From contig NZ_LNCD01000085.1 in assembly GCF_001542405.1 (NCBI RefSeq), positions 118,409 through 182,408 on the forward strand: a stretch of DNA of 64,000 bases, in the 5' to 3' direction. Below are positions 54,715-62,071 of this stretch, in pieces. A program made the translations under genes and the position numbers. Positions within the stretch are counted from its first letter, which is position 1, and every line of letters begins with the position of its first letter. The notes beneath the pieces are model-generated. The model ran no database searches. It saw only the letters and a list, made by a program, of their open reading frames with translations, and was not told the DNA's origin. This DNA is from Rhizobium altiplani. GTDB lineage: Bacteria > Pseudomonadota > Alphaproteobacteria > Rhizobiales > Rhizobiaceae.

Positions 54715-55797
54715 TTACGCGCTCAGGCCGCCGAACAGCGTCGGCATGTCGAGCGGGCGGAAGCCGTAATGGGTCATCCAGCGGACGTCGGCGTTGAAGA
54801 AGTCGCGCAGATCAGGCATGCCGTATTTCAGCATGGCGATGCGGTCGAGGCCCATGCCCCAGGCAAAGCCCTGGTATTCATCGGGATCGAGACCGCCGGC
54901 GCGGAGCACGTTCGGATGCACCATGCCGCAGCCAAGGATCTCCATCCAGTCGGTGCCTTCGCCGAACTTGACGATCGGACCGGAGCGGTCGCACTGGATG
55001 TCGACTTCGAAGGACGGCTCGGTGAACGGGAAGAAGGACGGGCGGAAGCGCATCGTCACACTGTCGACCTCGAAGAAGGACTTGCAGAACTCTTCGAGCA
55101 CCCAGCGGATGTTGGCGACATTCGCCTTCTTGTCGACGACCAAGCCTTCGACCTGGTGGAACATCGGCGAGTGCGTGGCGTCCGAATCCTGGCGGTAGGT
55201 CTTGCCGGGGATGATGATGCGGATCGGCGGCTTCTGCGCTTCCATGGTGCGCACTTGTACCGGCGAGGTGTGCGTGCGCAGCACCTTCCGCTCACCGTTC
55301 TCATCCGGATTGAAGAAGAAGGTGTCGTGCATCTCGCGGGCCGGGTGGCCTTCCGGGAAGTTCAGCGCCGTGAAATTGTAGTAGTCGGTCTCGACATCCG
55401 GACCTTCGGCGATCGAGAAACCCATGTCGCCGAAGATCGCGGTGATTTCGTCGATGATCTGGCTGATCGGATGGATACGGCCGCGCTCGGCTGGCGAAGA
55501 GCGTACCGGCAGGCTGACGTCGACCGTCTCGGCCTTCAGGCGCGCATCGATCGCGGCCTTCTTCAGCTCCGCCTTGCGGTCGGTGATTGCGTCGGTGACG
55601 GCGTTCTTCAGTGCGTTGATGGCAGCGCCGCGCGTCTGGCGCTCTTCCGGCGTCATTGCACCGAGCGTCTTCAGGAGCTCGGAGACCGAACCCTTCTTGC
55701 CGAGCGCGCCAACACGCACGGCTTCAATCGCCGGCTCGTCGGCAGCGGCTGCCACATCAGACAGAAGTTGCTTTTCCAGGGTTTCGAGTTCGGTCAT
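54715..55797 (-). CDS. pheS: Phenylalanyl-tRNA synthetase alpha subunit
   Basis: The catalytic alpha chain, 360 residues, joining phenylalanine to tRNA-Phe. Class II motifs appear as HPAREMHDTFFFNPDENGER (motif 1/2 region), RTHTSPVQVRTMEAQKPPIR and motif 3 GMGLDRIAMLKYGMPDLRD. An N-terminal coiled coil (about 1-90) binds the tRNA. MTELETLEKQLL at 55797 is preferred to a start five codons upstream because AGGAAAAG precedes it. The leader holds an attenuator-like pair of hairpins. Confidence 0.97.
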   Translation of the reverse strand: MTELETLEKQLLSDVAAAADEPAIEAVRVGALGKKGSVSELLKTLGAMTPEERQTRGAAINALKNAVTDAITDRKAELKKAAIDARLKAETVDVSLPVRSSPAERGRIHPISQIIDEITAIFGDMGFSIAEGPDVETDYYNFTALNFPEGHPAREMHDTFFFNPDENGERKVLRTHTSPVQVRTMEAQKPPIRIIIPGKTYRQDSDATHSPMFHQVEGLVVDKKANVANIRWVLEEFCKSFFEVDSVTMRFRPSFFPFTEPSFEVDIQCDRSGPIVKFGEGTDWMEILGCGMVHPNVLRAGGLDPDEYQGFAWGMGLDRIAMLKYGMPDLRDFFNADVRWMTHYGFRPLDMPTLFGGLSA

Positions 55798-55933
55798 CTT
55801 TTCCTGCCTCACAGGGCGTCAGTCTTGTCGATAATTCACGAAAACATGCATCGAATAGCTCAAGCGCCACGATGAAGCGTCGCAGATCACTACCCATGTG
55901 CACGCGGCCAATCAACCGGGCACACCACAAAAA

Positions 55934-55970
55934 GCCCGCGACGTCGAGAGAGGAACGGCCCATCGCGGGC
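55934..55970 (-). terminator. Intrinsic terminator/attenuator candidate in the pheS leader
   Basis: GCCCGCGA (minus 55970-55963) pairs with TCGCGGGC (55941-55934), followed directly by CTTTTTG, so it is a proper intrinsic terminator located 137 bp before pheS. Its left arm can alternatively pair (6 bp, CCCGCG with CGCGGG) with the right arm of the rplT hairpin upstream. No Phe-rich leader peptide was seen. Confidence 0.6.
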
Positions 55971-56004
55971 AATGCCGTCTCAATCGCCATCGCGCCAAAT
56001 GCAA

Positions 56005-56037
56005 AGAACCCGCGCAAGCCTGGCCAGCGCGGGTTCT
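56005..56037 (-). terminator. Strong hairpin after rplT
   Basis: AGAACCCGCGC and GCGCGGGTTCT form a perfect 11-bp stem (56005-56015 with 56027-56037) and an 11-nt loop, followed by TTGCATTTGG on the minus strand. It lies 35 bp after the rplT stop and can end the ribosomal-protein transcript. Confidence 0.7.
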
Positions 56038-56071
56038 AAATCATCGAAGCAAAAGCTCTGACAGCGCCGGC

Positions 56072-56476
56072 TTAGTTGACGGCTGCTTCAAACTCGTTCT
56101 TCGTACCGGCGTCCTTCAGGTACTCGAGAGCCTTCTTGGAGGCAGCAACGAGTGCACCGAATGCTTCCGGCTCATGGATTGCCATGTCGGAGAGAACCTT
56201 ACGGTCGACTTCGATGCCAGCCTTGTTCAGGCCGTCGATGAAGCGGCCGTAGGTCAGGCCGAATTCGCGGACAGCGGCGTTGATGCGCTGGATCCAGAGG
56301 GCGCGGAAGTTGCGCTTGTTGATCTTGCGGTCGCGGTAAGCATACTGCTTCGAACGATCGACAGCAGCCTTCGCAGCGCGGATGGTGTTCTTGCGACGGC
56401 CGTAAAAGCCCTTAGCGGCCTTCAGAACCTTCTTGTGCTTGGCGTGGGCGGTAACGCCTCTTTTTACACGTGCCAT
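56072..56476 (-). CDS. rplT: 50S ribosomal protein L20
   Basis: Ribosomal protein L20 of the large subunit, 134 residues, which binds 23S rRNA early in assembly and, in other bacteria, represses rpmI-rplT translation. MARVKRGVTAHAKHKKVLKA at the N-terminus and RNFRALWIQRINAAVREFGL are diagnostic. The start at 56476 follows AAGGAGATC. It is 39 bp from rpmI on the same strand. Confidence 0.98.
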   Translation of the reverse strand: MARVKRGVTAHAKHKKVLKAAKGFYGRRKNTIRAAKAAVDRSKQYAYRDRKINKRNFRALWIQRINAAVREFGLTYGRFIDGLNKAGIEVDRKVLSDMAIHEPEAFGALVAASKKALEYLKDAGTKNEFEAAVN

Positions 56477-56515
56477 TTCATGATCTCCTTAATCTAAAGC
56501 GTTCGCGGAATAGTC

Positions 56516-56719
56516 TTAGAGACCGTTCGGCAGGTAGTTCTTCACGACCTTGCGGCCATCGGGTTCTGCGAGAACCATCGTGCCACGTGCATCGCGGATG
56601 AACTTGTTGGTACGCTTGATCATGCCATGGCGCTTGCCAGCAGCTGCAGCCTTGACCTTGCCGGTCGCGGTGATCTTGAACCGCTTCTTGGCAGCAGACT
56701 TCGTCTTCATCTTGGGCAT
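56516..56719 (-). CDS. rpmI: 50S ribosomal protein L35
   Basis: Ribosomal protein L35, 67 residues, as usual. MPKMKTKSAAKKRFKITATG and KRTNKFIRDARGTMVLAEPD are typical. The start at 56719 is fixed by the family N-terminus MPKMKTK; the longer 119-residue frame upstream is not real. infC, normally next to rpmI in many bacteria, is about 3.7 kb away on the same strand, beyond a two-component operon. Confidence 0.97.
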   Translation of the reverse strand: MPKMKTKSAAKKRFKITATGKVKAAAAGKRHGMIKRTNKFIRDARGTMVLAEPDGRKVVKNYLPNGL

Positions 56720-56950
56720 TTTGCTACTCCGTTTCTGGACCCCCTGCTCTTCATCAAAGAAGCCTTCTCGCGATGCCCGGTTTCCGGCCGTCGCAACAAG
56801 GTGCGGGAGCGTTTGTTGTTGATCTGCGGCTCCGGTGATGAACCGTTCCGCAAGCATTCGAAACCGCCACGGCATGCCCTGCCGGTCAGTTCGGACGCGC
56901 GCTTATAACCGCAGCGTCATAAAAGTGCAACGGGGCGGCCAATGAATCTT

Positions 56951-58303
56951 CTAAGCAATGGCGGGAAGCCGGCTCGCCATGGCCGGAAGCATCAGTTTCA
57001 CCTGCAGACCGCCCCACCGCGAGGCGGAAAGATCGAGCCGGCCGCCGTAAGCCTCAAGGATATCGCCCGAGATCGCCAGCCCTAACCCAGTTCCTGCCGT
57101 GCCTTCATCGATCCTGACACCGCGCTTCAGCATCAGATCGTAGCTACCAGGATCGGCGCCGGGTCCATCGTCGGAAACGCTGAGCACGACATCATCCTGC
57201 AAGCGACCGGCGGAAAGATCGATGCGCGTCCTGGCAAAGCGCACGGCATTGTCGAGTACGTTGCCGAGTGCCTCGGCGATGTCCGCGGGGTCCGCCTGAA
57301 CCGTCAGGGCGGGGTCGATATCGAGATGCCAGTCGATTCCTTTCTCTTCGGTGAAAGGCGTCAGCACATTGACGAGCTTTCCTGCAATGCCGAGCAGCGA
57401 CGTCGTGGCCATTTGCTCCACTCCCATGCGGGCGGCCTGCAGTTGTCGGTCGGCGCGCTGGCGGACCAGCTCGATCTGTTGCAGAGCCGTTTCGCGCTGG
57501 TCCTCGGGCAAGGCTTCAACCAGGTGAGACAACACCGTGAGAGGCGTTTTCAAACCATGGGCGAGGTCGCTGGCACGCGCGCGGGCGCGCTCGATCGCCG
57601 TCTCCCGCTCGCTGAGCAGCAGGTTGATTTCACGAACCAGCGGCTTGACCTCGCTCGGCCCCTCCGTGCCGATATGTGAGCTGCGGCCGGCCCTGATATC
57701 CGCGACGCGCTCGCGAAGCCGCACCAGCGGGCGCAAGCCCACCCACCCCTGCAAGAACGCCGCGAGGAGCAGCATGCCGCCGGTCGAAAGCAGCATCAGC
57801 CGCAACGGCCGGTGATAGCTTTCAAGCGCCGCTTCCATCTCGGGCTTGGAGAAAGCCGCATAGACGGTGAAGTTCTTCTTTGCGGCGCCTTCGCCAAGCG
57901 CCATCGTCTTCATCGACACCAGCAGCGGCGAGCCATCCGGCCCGTCCGTTTCCCGGAACCCGCAATACATGTCCTTCGACAGGTCATCCGCGGTGATCTC
58001 CTCGTCCCACAGAGAGCGAGACCGCAGCGGCTCCTCATTGCCATCGGGAGAGATCTGCCAGTAGCGGCCGCCGGCGGGGATCTGGAAGCGCGAGTCGGCA
58101 GGCTCGTTCTTCAATTCAAGAGCGCCATTCTCCACGCTGAGCCGCGCCGCCAGCGAATCCATCACCGACGTCATTTCGTTGGAATACTGGTCGGCCAGAT
58201 AATCCGCGAACAGGTGGCTAAGCACCGCCCAGACGAGCATCAACGCCAGCGCGATCGCGACAAGCGCTCCGGCAGCGAGGCGAAAATGCAGCGAGTGGAT
58301 CAC
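56951..58303 (-). CDS. PhoQ-like sensor histidine kinase
   Basis: A 450-residue inner-membrane sensor kinase. Two membrane helices (about 8-28 and 169-189) bracket a ~140-residue periplasmic sensor. A HAMP-like linker follows (RPLVRLRERVADIRAG), then the H-box ASDLAHGLKTPLTVL with the phosphorylated His near 249, of the PhoQ type. The N-box is ALGNVLDNAVRFA, with G-boxes SDDGPGADP and GTAGTGLGLAI. The ATG overlaps the response-regulator stop by 4 bp. The periplasmic domain has one Cys and several acidic stretches; a cation or peptide signal is a guess. Confidence 0.93.
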   Translation of the reverse strand: MIHSLHFRLAAGALVAIALALMLVWAVLSHLFADYLADQYSNEMTSVMDSLAARLSVENGALELKNEPADSRFQIPAGGRYWQISPDGNEEPLRSRSLWDEEITADDLSKDMYCGFRETDGPDGSPLLVSMKTMALGEGAAKKNFTVYAAFSKPEMEAALESYHRPLRLMLLSTGGMLLLAAFLQGWVGLRPLVRLRERVADIRAGRSSHIGTEGPSEVKPLVREINLLLSERETAIERARARASDLAHGLKTPLTVLSHLVEALPEDQRETALQQIELVRQRADRQLQAARMGVEQMATTSLLGIAGKLVNVLTPFTEEKGIDWHLDIDPALTVQADPADIAEALGNVLDNAVRFARTRIDLSAGRLQDDVVLSVSDDGPGADPGSYDLMLKRGVRIDEGTAGTGLGLAISGDILEAYGGRLDLSASRWGGLQVKLMLPAMASRLPAIA

Positions 58304-58965
58304 CGAGGTCGCTCCGGAAGAACATAGCCGAAGCCGCGCCGGGTCTCGATGGCGTCGCTGTCCGTCTTCTTGCGCAGCCGCGCCACCATAGCTTCCACGG
58401 CATTCTTGGCGGCATCGTCATCACGGCCCTGAACCTGGCTCGCCAGTTCGGTCGGGCTCAGGACCTCACCGGGCTTGCCGATGAAAAGCGCTATCATCCG
58501 GTATTCGAGCGGACTGAGATCAAGTTCGCGTCCATCGAAAGTGACGCGCCTTGCGCTTTCATCGAGAGTGAAGCGGTTGGCGGATTTGACGCGCGATGCG
58601 ATGGCGCCGGTGCGCCGCAGGAGCGCTCTCAGGCGAGCCAGCAGCTCCTCGGTACGAAACGGCTTCGGCAGGTAGTCATCGGCTCCCGCATCAAAGCCGT
58701 CGACACGCTCCATCCACGAGCCGCGGGCAGTGAGAACAAGAACCGGCGTGTTGATGCCCGCGCCGCGCCAGCGCTTCAGGATCGACAGGCCATCCATGCC
58801 GGGCAATCCGAGGTCTAGGATGATGGCTGAATAATCGCCCGTCTCGCCCTCTTCCCATACAGCAGGCCCGCTTGCAAATACCTCGACGCGATAGCCTTCC
58901 CGCCCAAGCTTTTCGACCACATGGCCGGAAATATTGGGATCGTCCTCCGCCAACAGGATACGCAT
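58300..58965 (-). CDS. OmpR/PhoP-family response regulator
   Basis: A 221-residue response regulator. The receiver has acidic residues in AEDDPN, the phosphorylated Asp in IILDLGLPGMDGLS (D51) and the conserved Lys in DYLPKPFR (K101). The C-terminal winged helix reads LSPLEYRMIALFIGKPGEVL and VEAMVARLRKKTDSDAIETR, ending RRGFGYVLPE. It starts 5 bp after the stop of the PepSY-type secreted gene and overlaps the kinase gene, so the three form one operon. It likely regulates its own operon and the secreted genes (inference). Confidence 0.94.
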   Translation of the reverse strand: MRILLAEDDPNISGHVVEKLGREGYRVEVFASGPAVWEEGETGDYSAIILDLGLPGMDGLSILKRWRGAGINTPVLVLTARGSWMERVDGFDAGADDYLPKPFRTEELLARLRALLRRTGAIASRVKSANRFTLDESARRVTFDGRELDLSPLEYRMIALFIGKPGEVLSPTELASQVQGRDDDAAKNAVEAMVARLRKKTDSDAIETRRGFGYVLPERPR

Positions 58966-58970
58966 AGCCC

Positions 58971-59516
58971 CTACCCCCCCAGCAATGCTCCGTTGCGGGC
59001 GTCGACACGCAATGTCCTGATCGCGCCCGTCCCGTCGCGAACTTTCACTTGATACACATCGCCGAACATGGATCGATGGAGATTGACGTCGATGACCCGA
59101 CCGTAGCGTTTTGCGTCGATCCGCTGCAGAACGGTCTTCAGCGGCAGGATCCGGCCCTCGCGAACGGCGTCGCGCGCGCGATCGGAATCGGTGTTCCGGC
59201 CGCCACTGCCGCGGCCGCTGCTACCGCCGCCTCCGCCTCCGCCGTGGTCGTCGCCGCCGTCATCATCCCCGTGATCGTCGCGGCCGCCACGACCGGAATT
59301 GGAACTGCCGCTGCCCGAGTTGGAACCCGAGGATCCGGGCGAACCAGAGCCCGACGAGCCGCTGCCTCCGCTCGAACCACTCCCACCGCTGCTGCCGCCG
59401 CCATCATCGCTGCCACCATCCTTGGCCTCAGCATGGGAAACGAACATCGGGCCGGCCGCAGAGAGCGCTATGGCCAGCATCAACATCGTCATGAAACTGC
59501 GACGGCTTCTATTCAT
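58971..59516 (-). CDS. PepSY-type secreted protein with a Ser/Gly/Asp-rich region
   Basis: A 181-residue exported protein. The signal peptide is MNRSRRSFMTMLMLAIALSA. Residues about 32-110 are a low-complexity segment of Gly, Ser and Asp with His (DDHGDDDGGDDHGG), likely flexible and able to bind divalent metals. The C-terminal ~65 residues match a PepSY-like domain (REGRILPLKTVLQRIDAKRY; VNLHRSMFGDVYQVKVRDG). PepSY proteins often modulate sensors or proteases. It is the first gene of the operon with the response regulator and kinase, which points to a periplasmic accessory of that sensor (inference). Confidence 0.7.
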   Translation of the reverse strand: MNRSRRSFMTMLMLAIALSAAGPMFVSHAEAKDGGSDDGGGSSGGSGSSGGSGSSGSGSPGSSGSNSGSGSSNSGRGGRDDHGDDDGGDDHGGGGGGGSSGRGSGGRNTDSDRARDAVREGRILPLKTVLQRIDAKRYGRVIDVNLHRSMFGDVYQVKVRDGTGAIRTLRVDARNGALLGG

Positions 59517-59601
59517 TGAACTTCAATGTACCTCAATGCTTCTGCAATCGCGGAACCTACACTGAACACTTTATCGCGACCAGACAAAGCTCCGACAAAC
59601 C

Positions 59602-59632
59602 AGGAACTCCGCCGGGGCGCGGCGGAGTTCCT
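59602..59632 (-). terminator. Long hairpin between the two secreted-protein genes
   Basis: AGGAACTCCGCC (59602-59613) pairs perfectly with GGCGGAGTTCCT (59621-59632) around a 7-nt loop. On the minus strand GGTTTGTC follows, a weak U-tract. It ends, or partly attenuates, transcription from the gene at 59671-60240 before the PepSY/two-component operon. Confidence 0.7.
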
Positions 59633-59670
59633 TCTTCCGAAGGGGTGGCCGGAAGACCGCGCCGGGCAGA

Positions 59671-60240
59671 TTATTGCGCCGAAGCGGGAAGTATGTTGAC
59701 GCTGGTGATTGCGCCAGGATTTCGAATAAAGTCACCTCTGTGAGGATGCGCGACCACCTCGTGTGCCCCATGCTCAAGCTCAACCTCGACCTCGAGGCGC
59801 CGGCCGAGTTGATCGACGGCGACAAGCGAACCGTTCAGCAGTCCCGTCAGGCTCGCTTCGGACACCGAAAGCGTCACTTCCGGGCGATTGTCGTTGCGGC
59901 CGCCGCGGTGCTCGCCAGGATTGTCGTCATTGGCGTCATGGTTGGCTCCGTCATCGCGTCCACGTCCACGGCCGTGATCGTCATCGCCGTCGTCATGACC
60001 GCCGCGACCGCTATGATCATCACCGCCACGCCCGCTGCCGCTGTTGTCATCACTGCCACCGCTATGGCTGGATCCACTGTTGCCGCTGGTGCTGCTTCCA
60101 CCGCCATCATCGCTGCCGCCGCGAGCGAATGCCAACGACGAAAAATGGCCTGACGTGAACGTCTGCATTGTCGGGAGCGACAACGTCACCGCGATTGCGG
60201 CGACGGAAGCCAATAACGCGTGTGAAATGGTCTTCTTCAT
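59671..60240 (-). CDS. Secreted Gly/Asp/His-rich protein with a novel C-terminal domain
   Basis: A 189-residue exported protein. The signal peptide spans about residues 1-40 (MKKTISHALLASVAAIAVTL; cleavage near AFA-RGG). Residues about 41-117 are a low-complexity region of Gly, Ser, Asp, Asn, Arg and His with repeated DDHGRG/HSGRGG-like units. The C-terminal ~70 residues (PEVTLSVSEASLTGLLNGSL; RLEVEVELEHGAHEVVAHPH) are ordered-looking and not recognised. It resembles the neighbour at 58971 in its signal, low-complexity part and size but not in the C-terminal domain. It is likely metal-binding or cell-envelope associated, possibly controlled by the adjacent two-component system. Confidence 0.7.
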   Translation of the reverse strand: MKKTISHALLASVAAIAVTLSLPTMQTFTSGHFSSLAFARGGSDDGGGSSTSGNSGSSHSGGSDDNSGSGRGGDDHSGRGGHDDGDDDHGRGRGRDDGANHDANDDNPGEHRGGRNDNRPEVTLSVSEASLTGLLNGSLVAVDQLGRRLEVEVELEHGAHEVVAHPHRGDFIRNPGAITSVNILPASAQ

Positions 60241-60311
60241 GATCTTTGCCTTCTGCTCTCTTCTTGTTGAGAACAGATTGCCAAAGTCTCTCTGACAGAC
60301 TGTTGAGTGCG

Positions 60312-60330
60312 TTTGTCAGCATCCTGTCAG
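60312..60330 (-). promoter_or_regulatory. CTGACAG-GATG-CTGACAA tandem repeat upstream of the secreted-protein gene
   Basis: On the minus strand two CTGACA(G/A) units sit 11 bp apart, 72-90 bp before the start of the gene at 60240. The spacing fits an OmpR-family response-regulator box. The same sequence also resembles the GCTGACAAAC tag seen behind terminators elsewhere, and it follows the infC terminator, so the two explanations compete. Confidence 0.35.
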
Positions 60331-60356
60331 ATTGGTCCGACCACAGCCCCAAAATA

Positions 60357-60383
60357 CAAAAGCCGCCCTTACGGACGGCTTTG
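60357..60383 (-). terminator. Intrinsic terminator of infC
   Basis: AAAGCCG (60359-60365) pairs with CGGCTTT (60376-60382). On the minus strand the stem is followed by TTGTATTTTGG, a U-rich tract, 21 bp past the infC stop. Confidence 0.8.
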
Positions 60384-60404
60384 ATTGGAGAGTGGCGACG
60401 CGCC

Positions 60405-60941
60405 TCACTTCGGCGCGAGTACCATCATCATCTGGCGGCCTTCGAGCTTGGGCTCGGCTTCAACCTTGGCATATTCGGTCGTGTCGGCCTTCACCTGCTG
60501 CAGCAGCTTCATACCAAGTTCCTGGTGCGCCATTTCACGGCCGCGGAACTTCAATGTCACCTTGACCTTGTCACCGTCTTCAAAGAAACGACCCATCGCC
60601 TTCATCTTCACCTCATAGTCATGGGTGTCGATGTTAGGGCGCATCTTGATTTCTTTAACTTCGACAATCTTCTGCTTCTTGCGCGCCTCGGCAGCCTTCT
60701 TCTGGTTGGCATATTTCAGCTTGCCCAGATCGAGGATCTTGCATACAGGCGGTTCGGCATTGGGGGAGATTTCCACCAGATCGAGGCCGGCTTCCTCAGC
60801 CATTTTCAGGGCCTGGTCGGTGGGCACAACACCCAAGTTCTGTCCTTCAGCATCAATCAGCTGAACTCGGGGGATGCGAATTTCCCGGTTCGAGCGCGGC
60901 CCTTCCTTTACGGGCGCGTCGGCTTTAAAGGGTCTGCGAAT
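60405..60941 (-). CDS. infC: Translation initiation factor IF-3, AUU start codon
   Basis: IF-3 of 178 residues, the usual length, which monitors start-codon fidelity on the 30S subunit. It shows RSNREIRIPRVQLIDAEGQN, LVEISPNAEPPVCKILDLGK, KKQKIVEVKEIKMRPNIDTH and RGREMAHQELGMKLLQQVKA. The frame is open upstream to an ATG at 61064, but that extension lacks family likeness. An ATT at 60941 is preceded by GAGGAG 9-14 nt upstream and gives exactly the family N-terminus (M)RRPFKADAP. The AUU start is the known infC autoregulatory device in E. coli. Confidence 0.93.
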   Translation of the reverse strand: MRRPFKADAPVKEGPRSNREIRIPRVQLIDAEGQNLGVVPTDQALKMAEEAGLDLVEISPNAEPPVCKILDLGKLKYANQKKAAEARKKQKIVEVKEIKMRPNIDTHDYEVKMKAMGRFFEDGDKVKVTLKFRGREMAHQELGMKLLQQVKADTTEYAKVEAEPKLEGRQMMMVLAPK

Positions 60942-61120
60942 GGTCGTATTCTCCTCGCGTTGTTTCGGATCGCTGCAGCCCGGGCACTCCCGATGACGGA
61001 AGTACAAATGTCGTTTCACCATTGCTGCAACGGAGTCGGTACCATCCTTTAGCGGAAAAATCACCTGCTGTCAGCCTGTCAAGAATCTGTTTTATAGGCC
61101 AAAACAACTGGAGTTCCGCG

Positions 61121-61921
61121 ATGTCTGACGCAAATCTCACTTACAACCAACAATATCTTACCGTCGGACAGGGCGAAGCTGCGCGCGAGATCGCCTATAT
61201 TGCGCGTAGCCAACCTGGCCAAACGGCCGGCCCAACCCTCGTCTGGCTCTCCGGATACCGCTCTGACATGAGCGGCAGCAAGGCGGTGGAGCTGGACAGC
61301 TTCGCGGCCGAAAACGGCCTTGCCTGCCTGCGCCTCGACTATTCCGGCCACGGCCTGTCCGGCGGCAAATTCACCGACGGGACGATCTCGCGCTGGCTCG
61401 AGGAGGCGCTTGCGGTAATCCTCCACGCGGCGCCCGAGAGCATCCTCGTCGTCGGCTCGTCGATGGGCGGATGGATCGCGCTCAGGCTGGCGCAGGAACT
61501 CGCCAAGCGGCAGGACGGGCCGAAGCTCGCGGGCATGGTGCTGATTGCGCCGGCTCCCGACTTCACCTCCGATCTGATCGAGCCGAACCTCACGAAGAAG
61601 GAGAAGGCCTCGCTGGCCGAGCGCGGCTACTTCGAAGAGCGGTCGGCCTACAGCCCCGAGCCAAACATCTATACGCGAACCCTGATGGAGGACGGGCGCG
61701 ACAACAGCGTGCTCAACGGCATCATCGAGACCGGCTGCCCGGTCCATATCCTGCAGGGGATGAAGGATCCGGACGTTCCCTATCAGCACGCTATGAAGCT
61801 CGTGGAACATCTCCCCGCCGACGACGTCGTGCTGACCTTCGTGCGTGATGGCGATCACCGGCTGTCGCGGCCCCAGGACATCGAGCGCATTCTCGCCGCC
61901 GTCAAAGGGCTTATCCGCTAG
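61121..61921 (+). CDS. Alpha/beta hydrolase (ABHD10-like)
   Basis: A 266-residue serine hydrolase resembling human ABHD10 and bacterial palmitoyl-protein-thioesterase-like enzymes. The oxyanion strand is TLVWLSGYRSDMSGSKAVEL, the nucleophile elbow ILVVGSSMGGWIALRLA, the acid in ILQGMKDPDVPYQHA and the His in RDGDHRLSRPQDIERIL. MSDANLTYNQQYL at 61121 has GGAG 10-13 nt upstream. It is divergent from infC. The substrate is unknown; a mucic-acid-glucuronide or acyl-ester esterase is suggested from relatives. Confidence 0.88.
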   Translation: MSDANLTYNQQYLTVGQGEAAREIAYIARSQPGQTAGPTLVWLSGYRSDMSGSKAVELDSFAAENGLACLRLDYSGHGLSGGKFTDGTISRWLEEALAVILHAAPESILVVGSSMGGWIALRLAQELAKRQDGPKLAGMVLIAPAPDFTSDLIEPNLTKKEKASLAERGYFEERSAYSPEPNIYTRTLMEDGRDNSVLNGIIETGCPVHILQGMKDPDVPYQHAMKLVEHLPADDVVLTFVRDGDHRLSRPQDIERILAAVKGLIR

Positions 61922-62071
61922 GCCAAACGATCCATGTGTGCCAAATCCTAACGGATTTTAACCATATTGGCGGGTAGTGGCACCTTCCCCAGAAGTAACG
62001 ATTGACTCTCCGAGCCTCCGTCCGTTAACTTTTTATTAACAATACATGGGCGATGCAAGGGAACAGCGGGC

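Noticed and set aside
54244..55875. 543-residue open frame antisense to pheT/pheS
   Set aside because: It mirrors the codons of the phenylalanyl-tRNA synthetase genes, has no ribosome site or recognisable domain, and GC-rich DNA often leaves such antisense frames open.
55798..56071. Phe-rich leader peptide for pheS attenuation
   Set aside because: All short frames between rplT and pheS were read by eye; none starts properly and contains a run of Phe codons ahead of the hairpins.
56951..58965. Naming the two-component pair FeuQ/FeuP
   Set aside because: The kinase is PhoQ-like as FeuQ is, but I could not confirm identity or the expected neighbours, so no symbol was assigned.
59516..59550. 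Tandem TTCAATG-type repeats at the start of the PepSY gene as a regulator site
   Set aside because: They overlap the start codon and ribosome site, are short and imperfect, and could be chance.
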